Positions 8,201 to 17,648 are shown, counted from the stretch's first letter. The stretch is 64,000 nucleotides of DNA from DASYTH01 sp045806965 (GCA_045806965.1 JBJMIG010000018.1:28769-92768), one strand, 5' to 3'. Program-made: numbers and translations. Notes: a model not told the origin generated them from the sequence alone.

Positions 8201-8734
8201 CTATGGGCAAGATCCGAATTTTTGCGCCTGCACGTAGGCCGTACCATCGTTGCCTACCTTCACGTACCGGTTCCCTTGGTTTGACTGGTTGTACCACGCC
8301 TGGATTGGGCCGAACAGGTAGCTGTTGAAGAATACTTTGTAGCACCACCCGGCATCAACCTGGAAGCCGTCCCAGTCCTGACCACTGGGAGTCCGACCAC
8401 TTCCTGATAGTCCAATGAATGACTGCTGAACATTGTCGGCCGCGCACGTCGGGCGCGTAGTGGTGGAGCTACTGGTTATGCCCCCCTCGCACCAATTCCT
8501 GAAAGCGGTCATTGAGAGACCGCTCTGATTGATGGTCTCCGAGCAGCCGAACGAGCATGAAGCACCGGTCGGAGTTACTGTTTGGTCGGCCTGCGGGTAA
8601 CTCGGGCTCTTGCTCGTTTTACCCCCAGGGTCGGCCGAATAGCCACCATCGGCTTGAGCGCCTGACGCAGACCCAAAGAACACCGCCAAGATGGCCGCCA
8701 CAACAGCCATAGCTACGGTTATATTGCGTTTCAT
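8201..8734 (-). CDS. Secreted six-cysteine protein of unknown function
   Basis: 177 residues starting MKRNITV. A Sec signal peptide ends near SGAQA at residue 28. The mature chain is rich in Ser, Thr, Gly and Asn, with six cysteines (GASCSFGC, NWC, PTC, GWCYK, GSC) that could form three disulfides. Its central motif SGQDWDGFQVDAGWCYKV is the most distinctive feature. I do not recognise a named family. Base composition is visibly lower in G+C than the neighbours, which suggests acquisition. An upstream GTG start at 8749 adds five residues. Confidence 0.75.
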   Translation of the reverse strand: MKRNITVAMAVVAAILAVFFGSASGAQADGGYSADPGGKTSKSPSYPQADQTVTPTGASCSFGCSETINQSGLSMTAFRNWCEGGITSSSTTTRPTCAADNVQQSFIGLSGSGRTPSGQDWDGFQVDAGWCYKVFFNSYLFGPIQAWYNQSNQGNRYVKVGNDGTAYVQAQKFGSCP

Positions 8735-9211
8735 CTGTCGAACCCCCACTCGGAATCGATCAAAATAGACGATCCAAAATAGACCGTATCATACCGGGAC
8801 GACCCCAACAAGATCTTGAGTATCTACCGGTCTTGAATGGACAGATTCGACTTTGGCGGGGGGCGCCCACCGCTGTGATCAAGTAGTGGGTGGTGGGTCG
8901 TGCCGGAGTGATGAGGTACGCCGGTGGTGACGGCTTGCCCGCCGAGGGCATGGTCGGCAACCGGTGGCGTCCTCCTAGGCCGGTGGTGTCCACGCCACCT
9001 GACTGGACACCGCGCGAGCCACGGCCAGTGGCACCTTGTCCCACACCGGGACGTAGTCACCCAGATAGTCACCCACGAGGCGAGTCAGGCCCCGTCCATG
9101 GCCCGACCCCGCCGGAGTGCCCGCTGGCGAGGGATGGACGCCGGCGGATGCGGGTCGGATGCGGTGCCGGTGATCCTCGCAAGTTTGTTGATGCTTGGCT
9201 TGATCCCACAA
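8735..9211. other. Intergenic stretch, no recognised gene
   Basis: It probably holds the promoter of the secreted six-cysteine protein at its left edge. Short open frames on both strands show no family motif. A minus-strand stretch around 9010-9080 (LGDYVPVWDKVPLAVARAV) has protein-like texture and may be a gene remnant, but I cannot assign it. Confidence 0.4.
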
Positions 9212-10447
9212 TCATCCCATGGAAGCGGGTGCCTCGCGGCGGTTCGGCCTGTGGGCGATCTCGGCCTCAGCCTGCGGTTCGAGGGCCACGGCCTGCGCCG
9301 GAGCGCTGTCGCGGATGACCGCCTTCTCGGGCGGCGCCGATAGCAGGTATTTCACCCGCAGCCGCAGGAACGGCTGCTCGATGCCGTAGTAGGTGACCAC
9401 GGAGATGGCCAGGACCAGCGGCAGGAGCACGGCGCCGGTGGTGAGCAGCGCGTTGGCGGTGGCCGACAGGCCAGACACCTGCAGGAACCAGCGGTGATCG
9501 ATGATGACGCTGAGCACCACGAAGTGCAGCAGGTAGATCGAGTAACTGAACTCGCCGATCTTTGCGGTCGCCAGGGCCGCGATGTTCGTCGCCCGGCAGG
9601 TCGCGACGTAGGTCAGGATCGCCAGCGCCCAGCCGGCGCCCTCGACGTCGATCCAGGCCAACCGCCACGCGGAGGTCGAAGCGAAGCCGTGGACCTGGTT
9701 GAAGGCCCAGAGCGCGGTCACGATGAGCGTGACGCTCACCGCGACCTTCCACCAGCCGCGGAAGCGCTTGCCGTGGCGGACGAAGAGCCAGGCGGCGACC
9801 ATGCCGAGCAGGAACTGGTCGATCCGGCCGGCCAGGTTGAGGTAGAGCATATGGTAAACGTCGTGGCTCTGGCTGACCGCCCACACCAGCGCTCGCACGA
9901 CGACGACGGCGGCCAGCATGCGGGCGAAGGTGGGCATGCCAAAGCGCGTCAGCAGCCGGTTCAGCAGCGGGAAGAGCAAGTAGAACTGCATCTCGACGGC
10001 GATGGCCCAGAACATGCCGGAGACCGGGCCGAGGCTCATCGAGCCGGGCAGGTTGCCAAGCCCGCCGATCAACTGGAGCAGCCCGCCCGCCGAGACCGTC
10101 CCCGGGTTGGCCGCGACGCCGATCAGCACAAGCAGCAGGAAGAGGGGGTAGATCCGGAGCAGGCGGTTGGTCATGAACTTCGGAAAGGAGACCTCGTGAC
10201 CGAGCGTGCCGACGGTGAAGATGAAGCCGCTGAGCACCATGAACAGGGCGACCGCGGTATGCCCCTCGAAGATCACGGTGGCCATGGGGTTGCGGGAGTA
10301 GAGCCAGTCCGGATCCCCGGCGTAGGCGCGGTTGTGCCCGATTTGCGCGGTGAGCAGCTGGGTGCCGTGGTAGAGAACGATGAGAATCGCGGCAAATGCG
10401 CGGATATGATCCACCGAAGCGAGGTAGGTACGGTTACTACTCCGCAT
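9212..10447 (-). CDS. Acyltransferase 3 (OafA/YrhL-type) membrane protein
   Basis: 411 residues beginning MRSSNRTYLASVDHIRAFAA. The family signature R-x10-H in the first transmembrane region is visible as DHIRAFAAILIVLYHGTQLL. It is followed by SGFIFTVG and roughly ten hydrophobic segments, and the C-terminal tail is cytoplasmic, charged and Ala/Glu-rich. Such enzymes O-acylate sugars, glycolipids, peptidoglycan or natural products at the membrane. I start at the ATG at 10447 because AAGGAC is correctly spaced and the motif begins at once. No operon partner is evident. Confidence 0.88.
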   Translation of the reverse strand: MRSSNRTYLASVDHIRAFAAILIVLYHGTQLLTAQIGHNRAYAGDPDWLYSRNPMATVIFEGHTAVALFMVLSGFIFTVGTLGHEVSFPKFMTNRLLRIYPLFLLLVLIGVAANPGTVSAGGLLQLIGGLGNLPGSMSLGPVSGMFWAIAVEMQFYLLFPLLNRLLTRFGMPTFARMLAAVVVVRALVWAVSQSHDVYHMLYLNLAGRIDQFLLGMVAAWLFVRHGKRFRGWWKVAVSVTLIVTALWAFNQVHGFASTSAWRLAWIDVEGAGWALAILTYVATCRATNIAALATAKIGEFSYSIYLLHFVVLSVIIDHRWFLQVSGLSATANALLTTGAVLLPLVLAISVVTYYGIEQPFLRLRVKYLLSAPPEKAVIRDSAPAQAVALEPQAEAEIAHRPNRREAPASMG

Positions 10448-10891
10448 CCGGAAGTCCTTTCCACGTGGGGTGGGGGTGTAAGAACAACGGTGACACTGTC
10501 CTAAGTGGAGGGTACACCGATGACGGATGACGGCAAGACCAGGCCGTTCGTCCCGGCCAGCTGTGCGGCCCGCTGTCGGGCGTGGTCCTCCGCCTGAAGC
10601 CGTTGGGCGCGGTCGGAGTGTTCCACAGCGCGTTGGAGCTTTTCGGACCAGGTCGTCCGGCGTGGATACTTCAGTGCAGAACCTCAGCGTTGGACTGGAC
10701 GATGACCGTCCGGCGACGGGGTTGACCCGGGTGAGCAGAGACCGGCCAAACGTTGTGGCCGACGACGATCTTGATCTCTCTCGGCATACTGATCGGCCCT
10801 GCACGATCCGCCTGCTGATATAGGTGTAGCTGGCGGTACGTCCGACGAGGATCTGTGTACAAGATCAACGATGAGTTGAATGGAGTACACA
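10448..10891. other. Intergenic stretch, no recognised gene
   Basis: It presumably contains the acyltransferase promoter. A minus-strand frame at about 10510-10680 has a helical, charged texture (EKLQRAVEHSDRAQRLQAED) and could be the tail of a lost gene. I could not assign it. Confidence 0.35.
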
Positions 10892-11130
10892 GGTGACTGT
10901 GCCGGATGTTCAGCCGGGGATCGCGCCGGCTCGGCAGGCCATCAAAGAGACGGTCGATGCCGGCCTGCTCGACCGCTTGATGTCCAAATAGATGTTGTTC
11001 GGTTGGCGTTGACCGGTCAGGGTGGGTTGCTGCCGGAGCTGGTCAAGGCGGTGTTGGAGCGGGGGTTGCAGGCCGAGCTGACCGGGCACCTGGGCTATGA
11101 GTGGCGGAGGTGGAACCGGCGCACGATCAT
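10892..11130 (+). pseudogene. IS256-family transposase, truncated and frameshifted
   Basis: The plus strand encodes ARQAIKETVDAGLLDRLMSK, then a stop (TAG at about 10989). It resumes one frame over with LTGQGGLLPELVKAVLERG and AELTGHLGYE. Together these are the N-terminal region of mutator-type (IS256) transposases. The DDE catalytic domain is missing and the sequence loses similarity after about 11130. The remnant lies immediately before the helicase gene. Confidence 0.8.
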
Positions 11131-11359
11131 CGCCCACCGGCCGCCAGCGCGACTGTCCGGGCTTTGGGCAGCGCCAATGCGTCCGGACTACGGGCCGCGC
11201 TTGTGGCCATCTACACCCGCGTCCGGGGACCGGTCGTGCAGCCGCGGTTCCTCCTCCCGCGCGCCGCCCTCGGCGCTCACCTCATACGATGCGTAGCCGA
11301 TGCATGGTGCACTACGGATATTGCTGCATCGGAACACCGAGCCTCCGGAGAACGGGTAC

Positions 11360-14300
11360 ATGGACTATCGCCGATTTTCTTCGAAGCGTCCCAACCGGTG
11401 CGGCCGGTGCGGTACGGGCCTGCCGGCGGGTGTGGACGTTCTCGGGAAACGGCTGGACAACGGCAGCTGGGACATCCTGTGCCTGGCCTGCGGCGCTGTG
11501 CCGGCCGGTTCAGCACGCACGGTCGAACGGCCGGGCCAGCGGAGCCGGGTGCCCGAGCGTGGCTCGGCCCCGAAGTCGGGATGGTCCACCCTGGTCGAGT
11601 ATCTGCTGTCCTGCGTGTTGCGCGAGTCCTTGGTCGCTCCGGTGCCTCTCAAGGAGCGTGCCAACTGGTCGGTACTACCGATACGGGCCGAGACCGTGCT
11701 GTGCGGCAACGATCTCACCCTGCCGCTGATGCCCCAGTTACAGGAGCTGTTCACCGACCTGAAACCGCTGGAAGGCGTGTTCTACGGCTGGCCGACCGTG
11801 GTCGTGCTCGACGAGCGCCGTGTCCCCCACGTGACCCCGCTGTTCGTCCGCCAGCTCGACGGGCCCGACCTCGGCGCGGCGACGGTGCCGGCCAGCGAGG
11901 AACTACCCCAGATCAACATGAGCCTGCTCGGCATGAAGTGGTTCCCGCAGGAGGCGTTGCACGCGGCGGCCACAGTCGCTGGCGGGTTGATTGGCTTCGG
12001 CCAGGCCACCGCCGTGACCGCGATGGCGCGCAGGCTGCTCACCGCGCTCGGGGTGCCGCTCTCCGCGCTCGATCCGACCAACCTGACCGACCTCGCCCGC
12101 CTGGGTGATCCGTGGCGGCCGCAGGAAGTCGGCGTATTCAACCTGGTGATGGCGTTCAGGGGCACTCTCGATATCGCGACCCGCAACCTGGTCAAGGATC
12201 TCGAGTGGATGGTCAGGGCGACGGACTGGAGGGCCAGCGCGGCTCGGTTCCTGTTCGAGGACGCGCCCGTCCCGCCGGCCGCGCTACCGGCATCGTCGGT
12301 GGTAACCCTCAACGACGCCCAGGAGATCGCCTTGGCGACCGCGGCTACCGCGCCGCTGACAGTGATCACCGGACCGCCCGGAACCGGCAAGAGCCAGACC
12401 GTTACCGCGATCATGGCCGACGCCTGGCTGCGCGGCGAGACCGTGCTGTTGGCTTCCACCAACAACACCCCGATCGACGATGTGATCGACAACAAGGCCG
12501 CCACCGTGGACGAAGCACTCGTGCTGCGCACCGGCAACGCCGAAAAACGCCAACAACTCGGCGCGCGGCTACGCGAGTTCGCTGCCGCCGCGTCCAAGCG
12601 CACGACAGACCCCGCCGGAGCTGCCCTCCCGAAGGCGACACATGCCCGACATCGCACCGCGCATCGGTTACAGCAGCACGCCGAGGCGGCCCGGGCGGTG
12701 CTCGACGCAGCCCGACACCGCGCGCAGACCAGATCCTGGCTCTGGGGCGTGGACCAGCCGCCACACCTGACCATCCCACGGGAGGCACTCCGATCGCAGG
12801 CGTTGCGGGCGGAGCGCACTTGGTGGCGATGGCTACGCCGGCGGCGTACCCAGCGCCTGCGGGACCTGGTCCGGATCGGCAACTCGGCCGCGACCGCCCG
12901 CGACATGGTGGCCTGGGCCGATGCGGAAGCCGCTGCCGAACAGACCAAACAGCACCTGGATCAGTTCCCGCGGGACTTGTTCGAGGAGTTCGCCAAGGCG
13001 AGCAAGCAGTGGCAGGCCGCGTCCGTGGCAGCAGCAGGCAATCGAATCCGCGACGGCATCGCGTCGGGCCGTTCGGCGATGCTCGAGCTGGCCGAGGTGC
13101 TCACCGACGAACTGCCGTTCCGGGAGGCGCTTTCCCGAGTCATGGCCTATGTCAAGGGATGGGCCACCAGCGCGCTCTCGACCCGGCCGAACTTCGACTG
13201 CCGGGCGGGCGTTATCGATCTCGTGGTGATTGACGAAGCCAGCCAATGCAACCTCGCCCAGGTCTTGCCGCTGGCCTACCGGGCACGCCGCCTGGTGATC
13301 GTCGGCGATCCGCACCAGTTGGCTCCGGTGGTCACCGCCCATGCCCAGGAACTGCGCGCGCTGGCCACGGCCGCCGGCACCACACACGAGGCGCTGGTCA
13401 CCGCGCACCACACCTACGGTGAGGACTCCGCGTTCACCGCGTTCGCCGCCCGATTCCATCCCGAGCCGCTACTGCTGGACGAACACTACCGATGCCATCC
13501 GGACATCATCCAGTTCTGCAACACGCAGTTCTATGACAACCGGCTCACCGTGCTCACCACCGTGGCGCGGACCGAAGACCTGGCACGAGGACTGGAATGG
13601 CAGGACGTCGACGGCCGCACCGAGCGCGGACCGAACGGCAACAGTGCCATCAACGAGGCCGAGGCCCTGGCCGTGATCGACTGGCTGCTGGCATCGGGCC
13701 TGCGACCGGACCAGGTGGGAGTAGTCACCCCCTTTCTCGCCCAAGCGAACCTGATCCGCAAGCTACTCAGGCAGCACGGCGGGGCCACCTTCGACGGCAT
13801 GCGGATCGGCACGGCACACACCTTCCAGGGTGGAGAGCGCGACACCATGCTCTTCTCCACCGTCATCGCGCCCGGCGCACTGCCAGGAACGATCTCGTGG
13901 TTGGAAGGGGAACGGAACCTGATCAACGTCGCGGTCAGCCGGGCCAAACAACACCTGGTGGTCTTCGGCAACCGCACCGAGCTACGGCGTGCCAAGGCGA
14001 ACACCCTGCTCGCCCTCGCCGCGGCGGCAACCGGACAAGCCGCCCGCCAAGATCCGAGCGCCGACGACGCGGCCAGATCACTGCACGCCGCACTGGTATC
14101 GGTCGGCCTGCCGGCCGTTCTCAACGGGGTCGACGAGGGATACCGGCTAGCCATCACCTTGACCACACCCGGCGGCGACCGGATCAACATCGAAGTGGAG
14201 GATTATCCCAACGGCGACCCACGCGGCCGGCTCCAGCGTCAATCAAGCAGCCGGGACAACAACGTGCGCCGACTAGGCTGGCAAGTGCTGCGAGTGCCGG

Positions 14301-14365
14301 CCTGGCAGATCCACCTCGATCCCGCCGCCGCCATAGCACGGGTGCGACTGGCCATAACCCGCTGA
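11360..14365 (+). CDS. SF1 (DNA2/NAM7-like) helicase with N-terminal zinc ribbon and C-terminal nuclease-like domain
   Basis: About 1001 residues. Two CxxC pairs at residues 13-16 and 40-43 form a probable zinc ribbon. The helicase core carries Walker A GPPGTGKSQ (about 337), Walker B VVIDEASQCN (about 623), motif III GDPHQLAPV (about 648), and motifs V/VI around QGGERDT and NVAVSRAKQHLVVFGN (823-880). A helical insertion lies between Walker A and B. The last 85 residues (INIEVEDYP, then NNVRRLGWQVLRVPAWQ) resemble the Vsr-like endonuclease tail of MTES_1575-type SF1 helicases. The first catalytic Asp is not obvious, so activity is uncertain. Such helicase-nucleases are frequent in phage-defence islands. 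An in-frame ATG at 11300 is an alternative start. Confidence 0.82.
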   Translation: MDYRRFSSKRPNRCGRCGTGLPAGVDVLGKRLDNGSWDILCLACGAVPAGSARTVERPGQRSRVPERGSAPKSGWSTLVEYLLSCVLRESLVAPVPLKERANWSVLPIRAETVLCGNDLTLPLMPQLQELFTDLKPLEGVFYGWPTVVVLDERRVPHVTPLFVRQLDGPDLGAATVPASEELPQINMSLLGMKWFPQEALHAAATVAGGLIGFGQATAVTAMARRLLTALGVPLSALDPTNLTDLARLGDPWRPQEVGVFNLVMAFRGTLDIATRNLVKDLEWMVRATDWRASAARFLFEDAPVPPAALPASSVVTLNDAQEIALATAATAPLTVITGPPGTGKSQTVTAIMADAWLRGETVLLASTNNTPIDDVIDNKAATVDEALVLRTGNAEKRQQLGARLREFAAAASKRTTDPAGAALPKATHARHRTAHRLQQHAEAARAVLDAARHRAQTRSWLWGVDQPPHLTIPREALRSQALRAERTWWRWLRRRRTQRLRDLVRIGNSAATARDMVAWADAEAAAEQTKQHLDQFPRDLFEEFAKASKQWQAASVAAAGNRIRDGIASGRSAMLELAEVLTDELPFREALSRVMAYVKGWATSALSTRPNFDCRAGVIDLVVIDEASQCNLAQVLPLAYRARRLVIVGDPHQLAPVVTAHAQELRALATAAGTTHEALVTAHHTYGEDSAFTAFAARFHPEPLLLDEHYRCHPDIIQFCNTQFYDNRLTVLTTVARTEDLARGLEWQDVDGRTERGPNGNSAINEAEALAVIDWLLASGLRPDQVGVVTPFLAQANLIRKLLRQHGGATFDGMRIGTAHTFQGGERDTMLFSTVIAPGALPGTISWLEGERNLINVAVSRAKQHLVVFGNRTELRRAKANTLLALAAAATGQAARQDPSADDAARSLHAALVSVGLPAVLNGVDEGYRLAITLTTPGGDRINIEVEDYPNGDPRGRLQRQSSSRDNNVRRLGWQVLRVPAWQIHLDPAAAIARVRLAITR

Positions 14366-14474
14366 CCATCAGCCGGCAACGGCCACGGCTACCGCCTAGC
14401 CAGCGGGTCTATCCCATGATCGACGTTTCCGGCGTTGTTGATCAGTAGGTTTCGGCGGCCGGCCAGCGGTCACC

Positions 14475-14905
14475 GAAGGTGATGGCGAAGGCGGTCGCAC
14501 TGTTCAACGAGAACACCACCACCAGACGATCATCACCAACCCGAGCGAGACGGCCTGCCGCCCTCGTCGTCGTACCGGTTGTTCGACCTGTGGTAAGGCG
14601 ACGACCACGGCCAGCGGCACGATCAGCGCGTCGGTCCCGGCGCACGGCACCGTGGTCTTCCGGGTCACACACCCGCAACCCAGGGTGGCACCACGTTCGT
14701 CGGCTACCTGACCTGGCAGGCCGCCACCAACGGCTGGGGCCCGGCCGAACGCGATCGGTCCAACGGCGAACAGGCCGCCGGCGACAGCCGCTCCCTGACC
14801 ATCGCGGGTACCAGCTACGCCAAGGGCATCGGCGCACACGCGGCCAGCACCATCGACGTCGACCCACGCCGACTGGGCCAACGCCCAACTCACCCGCACG
14901 TAGTG
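14475..14905 (+). pseudogene. GH27 alpha-galactosidase remnant with NPCBM domain
   Basis: Pieces in different frames assemble into the C-terminus of an alpha-galactosidase. They are KAVALFNENTTT (14490s), YRLFDLW (14570s), ASGTISASVPAHGTVVFRV (14610-14665), and then an NPCBM carbohydrate-binding module with ATNGWGPAERDRSNGEQ and AGTSYAKGIGAHAAS (14720-14855). At least two frameshifts separate them. The (beta/alpha)8 catalytic barrel is absent and the NPCBM is cut short, so no product is expected. Confidence 0.75.
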
Positions 14906-14958
14906 GGAAGGGAGGGAGATCGTGACTGCGCCCACGACGCGCCGTGACAGCCGGCGTC

Positions 14959-15414
14959 CTAGGCCAAGAAGCGGAAGACGGGCTCGGCGACGCAGACGGG
15001 CTTGTCGCTGCCTTCGGCCTCGATGATGGCGGTGGCGGTGATCTGTAGGCCGCCATTGACCTCCTCGACGTCGGCTAGCGTTGCGGTCAGCCGGATGCGT
15101 GCGCCGACCGGGACGGGGGCGGGGAACCGGACCTTGTTGAGGCCGTAGTTCACGGCCATCGTCGTGTCGGTCACGACAAGGATCTGGGACCACATCGGGA
15201 TCAGCAGGGAGAGGGTCAGGTAGCCGTGGCCGATGGGGCCGCCGAAGGGGCTCTCGGTCTTGGCCCGTTCGATGTCCACGTGGATCCACTGGTGGTCGTC
15301 GGTGGCGTCGGCGAAGGTGTTCACCCGGCCCTGGGTGACTTCGATCCAGTCGCTGGTGCCGAGCTGGGTGCCGGTGAGCCGGGGGAGCTCGGCCATGGTC
15401 GTGGTGGTGCTCAT
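14959..15414 (-). CDS. MaoC-family dehydratase/hydratase
   Basis: 151 residues with the hot-dog-fold hydratase signature. The catalytic region reads FADATDDHQWIHVD, followed by GPIGHGYLTLSLLIPM and VNYGLNKVRFPAPVPVG. The family hydrates enoyl-CoA to (R)-3-hydroxyacyl-CoA. RBS GGAGA lies seven bases before the ATG. It is the last gene of the minus-strand catabolic operon, 36 bp after the amidohydrolase, consistent with beta-oxidation-like breakdown of a ring-opened substrate. Confidence 0.88.
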   Translation of the reverse strand: MSTTTTMAELPRLTGTQLGTSDWIEVTQGRVNTFADATDDHQWIHVDIERAKTESPFGGPIGHGYLTLSLLIPMWSQILVVTDTTMAVNYGLNKVRFPAPVPVGARIRLTATLADVEEVNGGLQITATAIIEAEGSDKPVCVAEPVFRFLA

Positions 15415-15450
15415 GTGGGATTCTCCGAATGTCGGTACGGGCAGATGGGA

Positions 15451-16320
15451 TCAGCGCAGTCCGAGTGCGGTGATGGCGTTCTGCTTGAGCACCAGGGGTT
15501 TGACCTCGTCGCGGATGTCTAGTGCCGCGAAGTCCTTCAGCCACCGCTCGGGTCGCAGCAGCGGGTAGTCCGAGCCGAAGAGGACCTTGTGCTTGAGCAG
15601 GGTGTTGGTGGCGTGGACCAGCTGCGGCGGGAAGTACTTGGGTGACCAACCGGAGAGGTCGATGTAGACGTTCGCCTTGTGCTGGGCGATGGCGATGGCG
15701 GCGTCCTGCCAGGGCACCGACGGGTGGGCCATGATGATCGTCAGGTCGGGGAAGTCGGCGGCGACGTCGTCGAGCAGCATCGGGTCGCTGTAGCGGAGCT
15801 TGATCCCGCGACCGCCCGGCAGGCCCGAGCCGATTCCCGTCTGTCCGGTGTGGAACAGGGCCGGGACACCGAGGCTTTGCAGTTCCGCGTAGAGCGGATA
15901 GGCCCGCCGGTTGTTGGGTTCGAAGCCCTGCAGGCTGGGGTGGAACTTGAACCCGCGCACCCCGTGTTCGCTGACCAGGCGCCGGGCGACCCGCACGCCC
16001 GCCTGCCCGCGGGCCGGGTCGATGGAGCCGAAGGGGATGAGCACGTCGGGGTGCTGCGCCGCGGCATCGGCGATTTCCTCGTTGGACAGCGCCAGGTGCC
16101 CGGTCGCGGCCTCGGCGTCGACGGTGAAGATGACCGCGGCCATCTTCTTGTCGCGGTAGTCGGCGGCGATGTCGTGCACCGTCGGGTCGTACGGGTCGCC
16201 CTTGAAGTACTTGGCCGCCGCGGCGTTGAGCTCGTCGTCGAGTGCCAGGTGGCCGTGCAGATCGGAGTGGACGTGCACGTGCACGTCGATGGCGACCAGG
16301 GAATCGAGGTCGAGGGTCAT
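15451..16320 (-). CDS. Amidohydrolase family 2 protein (metal-dependent hydrolase/decarboxylase)
   Basis: 289 residues. The N-terminal metal motif is IDVHVHVHSD. Others are FKFHPSLQGF, a substrate/metal His in ALFHTGQTG and IIMAHPS, and a terminal LFGSDYPLL carrying the conserved Asp. This is the layout of PF04909 enzymes, such as ACMSD-like decarboxylases and 4-oxalomesaconate hydratases. The ATG overlaps the stop of the SDR gene (ATGA), showing tight coupling. The substrate is probably a carboxylated, ring-derived metabolite given its neighbours; this is inference. Confidence 0.85.
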   Translation of the reverse strand: MTLDLDSLVAIDVHVHVHSDLHGHLALDDELNAAAAKYFKGDPYDPTVHDIAADYRDKKMAAVIFTVDAEAATGHLALSNEEIADAAAQHPDVLIPFGSIDPARGQAGVRVARRLVSEHGVRGFKFHPSLQGFEPNNRRAYPLYAELQSLGVPALFHTGQTGIGSGLPGGRGIKLRYSDPMLLDDVAADFPDLTIIMAHPSVPWQDAAIAIAQHKANVYIDLSGWSPKYFPPQLVHATNTLLKHKVLFGSDYPLLRPERWLKDFAALDIRDEVKPLVLKQNAITALGLR

Positions 16321-17225
16321 TTCGGGAGCTCCGGAAGCTGTTGGCCCACCGTCTGCTGGGCGTGGGCGAACTTCTGCGGCCAGACCCGGGTGATGGCGTC
16401 GGCCGGCCAGCCGGTCCCGTCGGCGAACTCGACGGCGACTTCGCTCGGGTGCGACCACAGCGCCAGCCGGTCGCCGCCGATGCCGACCACTTGACCGGTG
16501 ATCCGCGCGGCGGCGTCGGAGGCGAGGAAGGCGACAACGCCGGCGGCGTCGGCGGGCGTGCCGAAGCCGAGCTGCCGGCGAGCGAAGGGCGGGAGCGGTT
16601 CGCCGGCGGCCAGTGCGTCGACGTAGGGCTTGAGGAAGGGCACCGTCTCAGTCATCGCCGTGGCCGCGACCGGCACGACCGCGTTGACCGTGATGCGTGC
16701 GCGGGCCAGCTCCATCGCCCAGGTGCGGACCATGCCGACGATTCCGGCCTTGGCCGCGGCGTAGTTGGTCTGCCCGAAGTTGCCGACCTGCCCGGTGGGC
16801 GAGCCGACGCAGATGATCCGACCGCCCGCATCCTGCTCCCGGAGTTTGATCGCGGCGGCCCGGGTGCAGGTGAAGGTGCCGCGCAGGTGGGTGGTGACGA
16901 CCGCGTCGAACTGCTCGTCGGTCATCTTCCACAGCGTGCTGTCGCGGAGAATGCCGGCGTTGTTGACCAGGATGTCGAGCCGGCCGAACTCGTCGACCGC
17001 ACGGTCGACGAGGGCCCGCGCGGCCTCGCTGGTGCCGACCGGCACCACCTCGGCGACAGCCGTGCCGCCGGCCGCGGTGATCGTCGTGACGGCGGACTCG
17101 GCGATCTGCGGGTCGACGTCGTTGACGACGACCGCACAGCCCGCCCGGGCCAGCTCGGTGGCGTAGGCGAGGCCGAGGCCCTGCCCGCTGCCGGTGACGA
17201 TGGCGACCTTGCCGGAAAGATCCAC
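16317..17225 (-). CDS. Short-chain dehydrogenase/reductase
   Basis: 302 residues with the NAD(P)-binding TGSGQGLGLAYA, NNAG, the catalytic Ser in CVGSPTG and YAAAK (YxxxK). An extended C-terminal 60 residues (GIGGDRLALWSHPSEV) resembles the 3-hydroxyacyl-CoA dehydrogenase domain of peroxisomal-type multifunctional enzymes. A role in beta-oxidation-like steps beside MaoC is therefore likely. The GTG start follows AGAGGAG by seven bases. Its stop overlaps the amidohydrolase start. Confidence 0.88.
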   Translation of the reverse strand: MDLSGKVAIVTGSGQGLGLAYATELARAGCAVVVNDVDPQIAESAVTTITAAGGTAVAEVVPVGTSEAARALVDRAVDEFGRLDILVNNAGILRDSTLWKMTDEQFDAVVTTHLRGTFTCTRAAAIKLREQDAGGRIICVGSPTGQVGNFGQTNYAAAKAGIVGMVRTWAMELARARITVNAVVPVAATAMTETVPFLKPYVDALAAGEPLPPFARRQLGFGTPADAAGVVAFLASDAAARITGQVVGIGGDRLALWSHPSEVAVEFADGTGWPADAITRVWPQKFAHAQQTVGQQLPELPK

Positions 17226-17237
17226 TGCTGTACTCCT

Positions 17238-17645
17238 CTACTGGGCCGGTCGGTGGCGGCCATCAAGCGCAGCTGGGCGCGCGGGGACGACGAAGTCGAT
17301 CACGAGCTCGCACCAGCGTTCGCTGGGAGCGCCGACGACCGCCACGCGAACCACCGACGGGTGGCTGACGACGGCGTCCTCGACCTCCTCCGACGCGACG
17401 TTCTCCCCACCGGTCTTGATCATGTCCTTGCGTCGCCTGACGAGCAGTCCGGCAGCCACCCGCTGCGCGTCGCTGAGCAGCCCGGCCGCCGTCCAGACGT
17501 GCTCCTCGGCCGGCGTGACCGTGCGCAGGAGTGGCTCCGTCGGGCCGAACCGGGCGGCGCGACGGAGCACGTCGCCGATGACGTGCTCCGCGAGCGCGAC
17601 GGCGGGCGGTGCGTGAAGCTCGCTCCGCTTCAGGAGGTTGGGCAC
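17238..17645 (-). pseudogene. Acyl-CoA synthetase with a large internal deletion
   Basis: An uninterrupted 135-residue frame that fuses two distant parts of an AMP-forming ligase. Residues 1-68 match the N-terminal opening (PNLLKRSELHAPPAVALA). From about residue 69 it jumps straight to the C-terminal hinge and lid (RRKDMIKTGGENVASEEVED). Roughly 350 residues, including the P-loop and adenylate-binding core, are missing. The C-terminus also lacks the catalytic-lysine segment. It begins with GTG one base after the upstream LivK stop and ends 12 bp before the SDR, so it keeps its operon position but cannot activate substrates. Confidence 0.75.
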
Positions 17646-17648
17646 GGA

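Noticed and set aside
14504..16537. A 677-codon minus-strand open frame
   Set aside because: It covers parts of MaoC, amidohydrolase and SDR in a wrong frame of the same strand. The true genes have clear motifs and starts.
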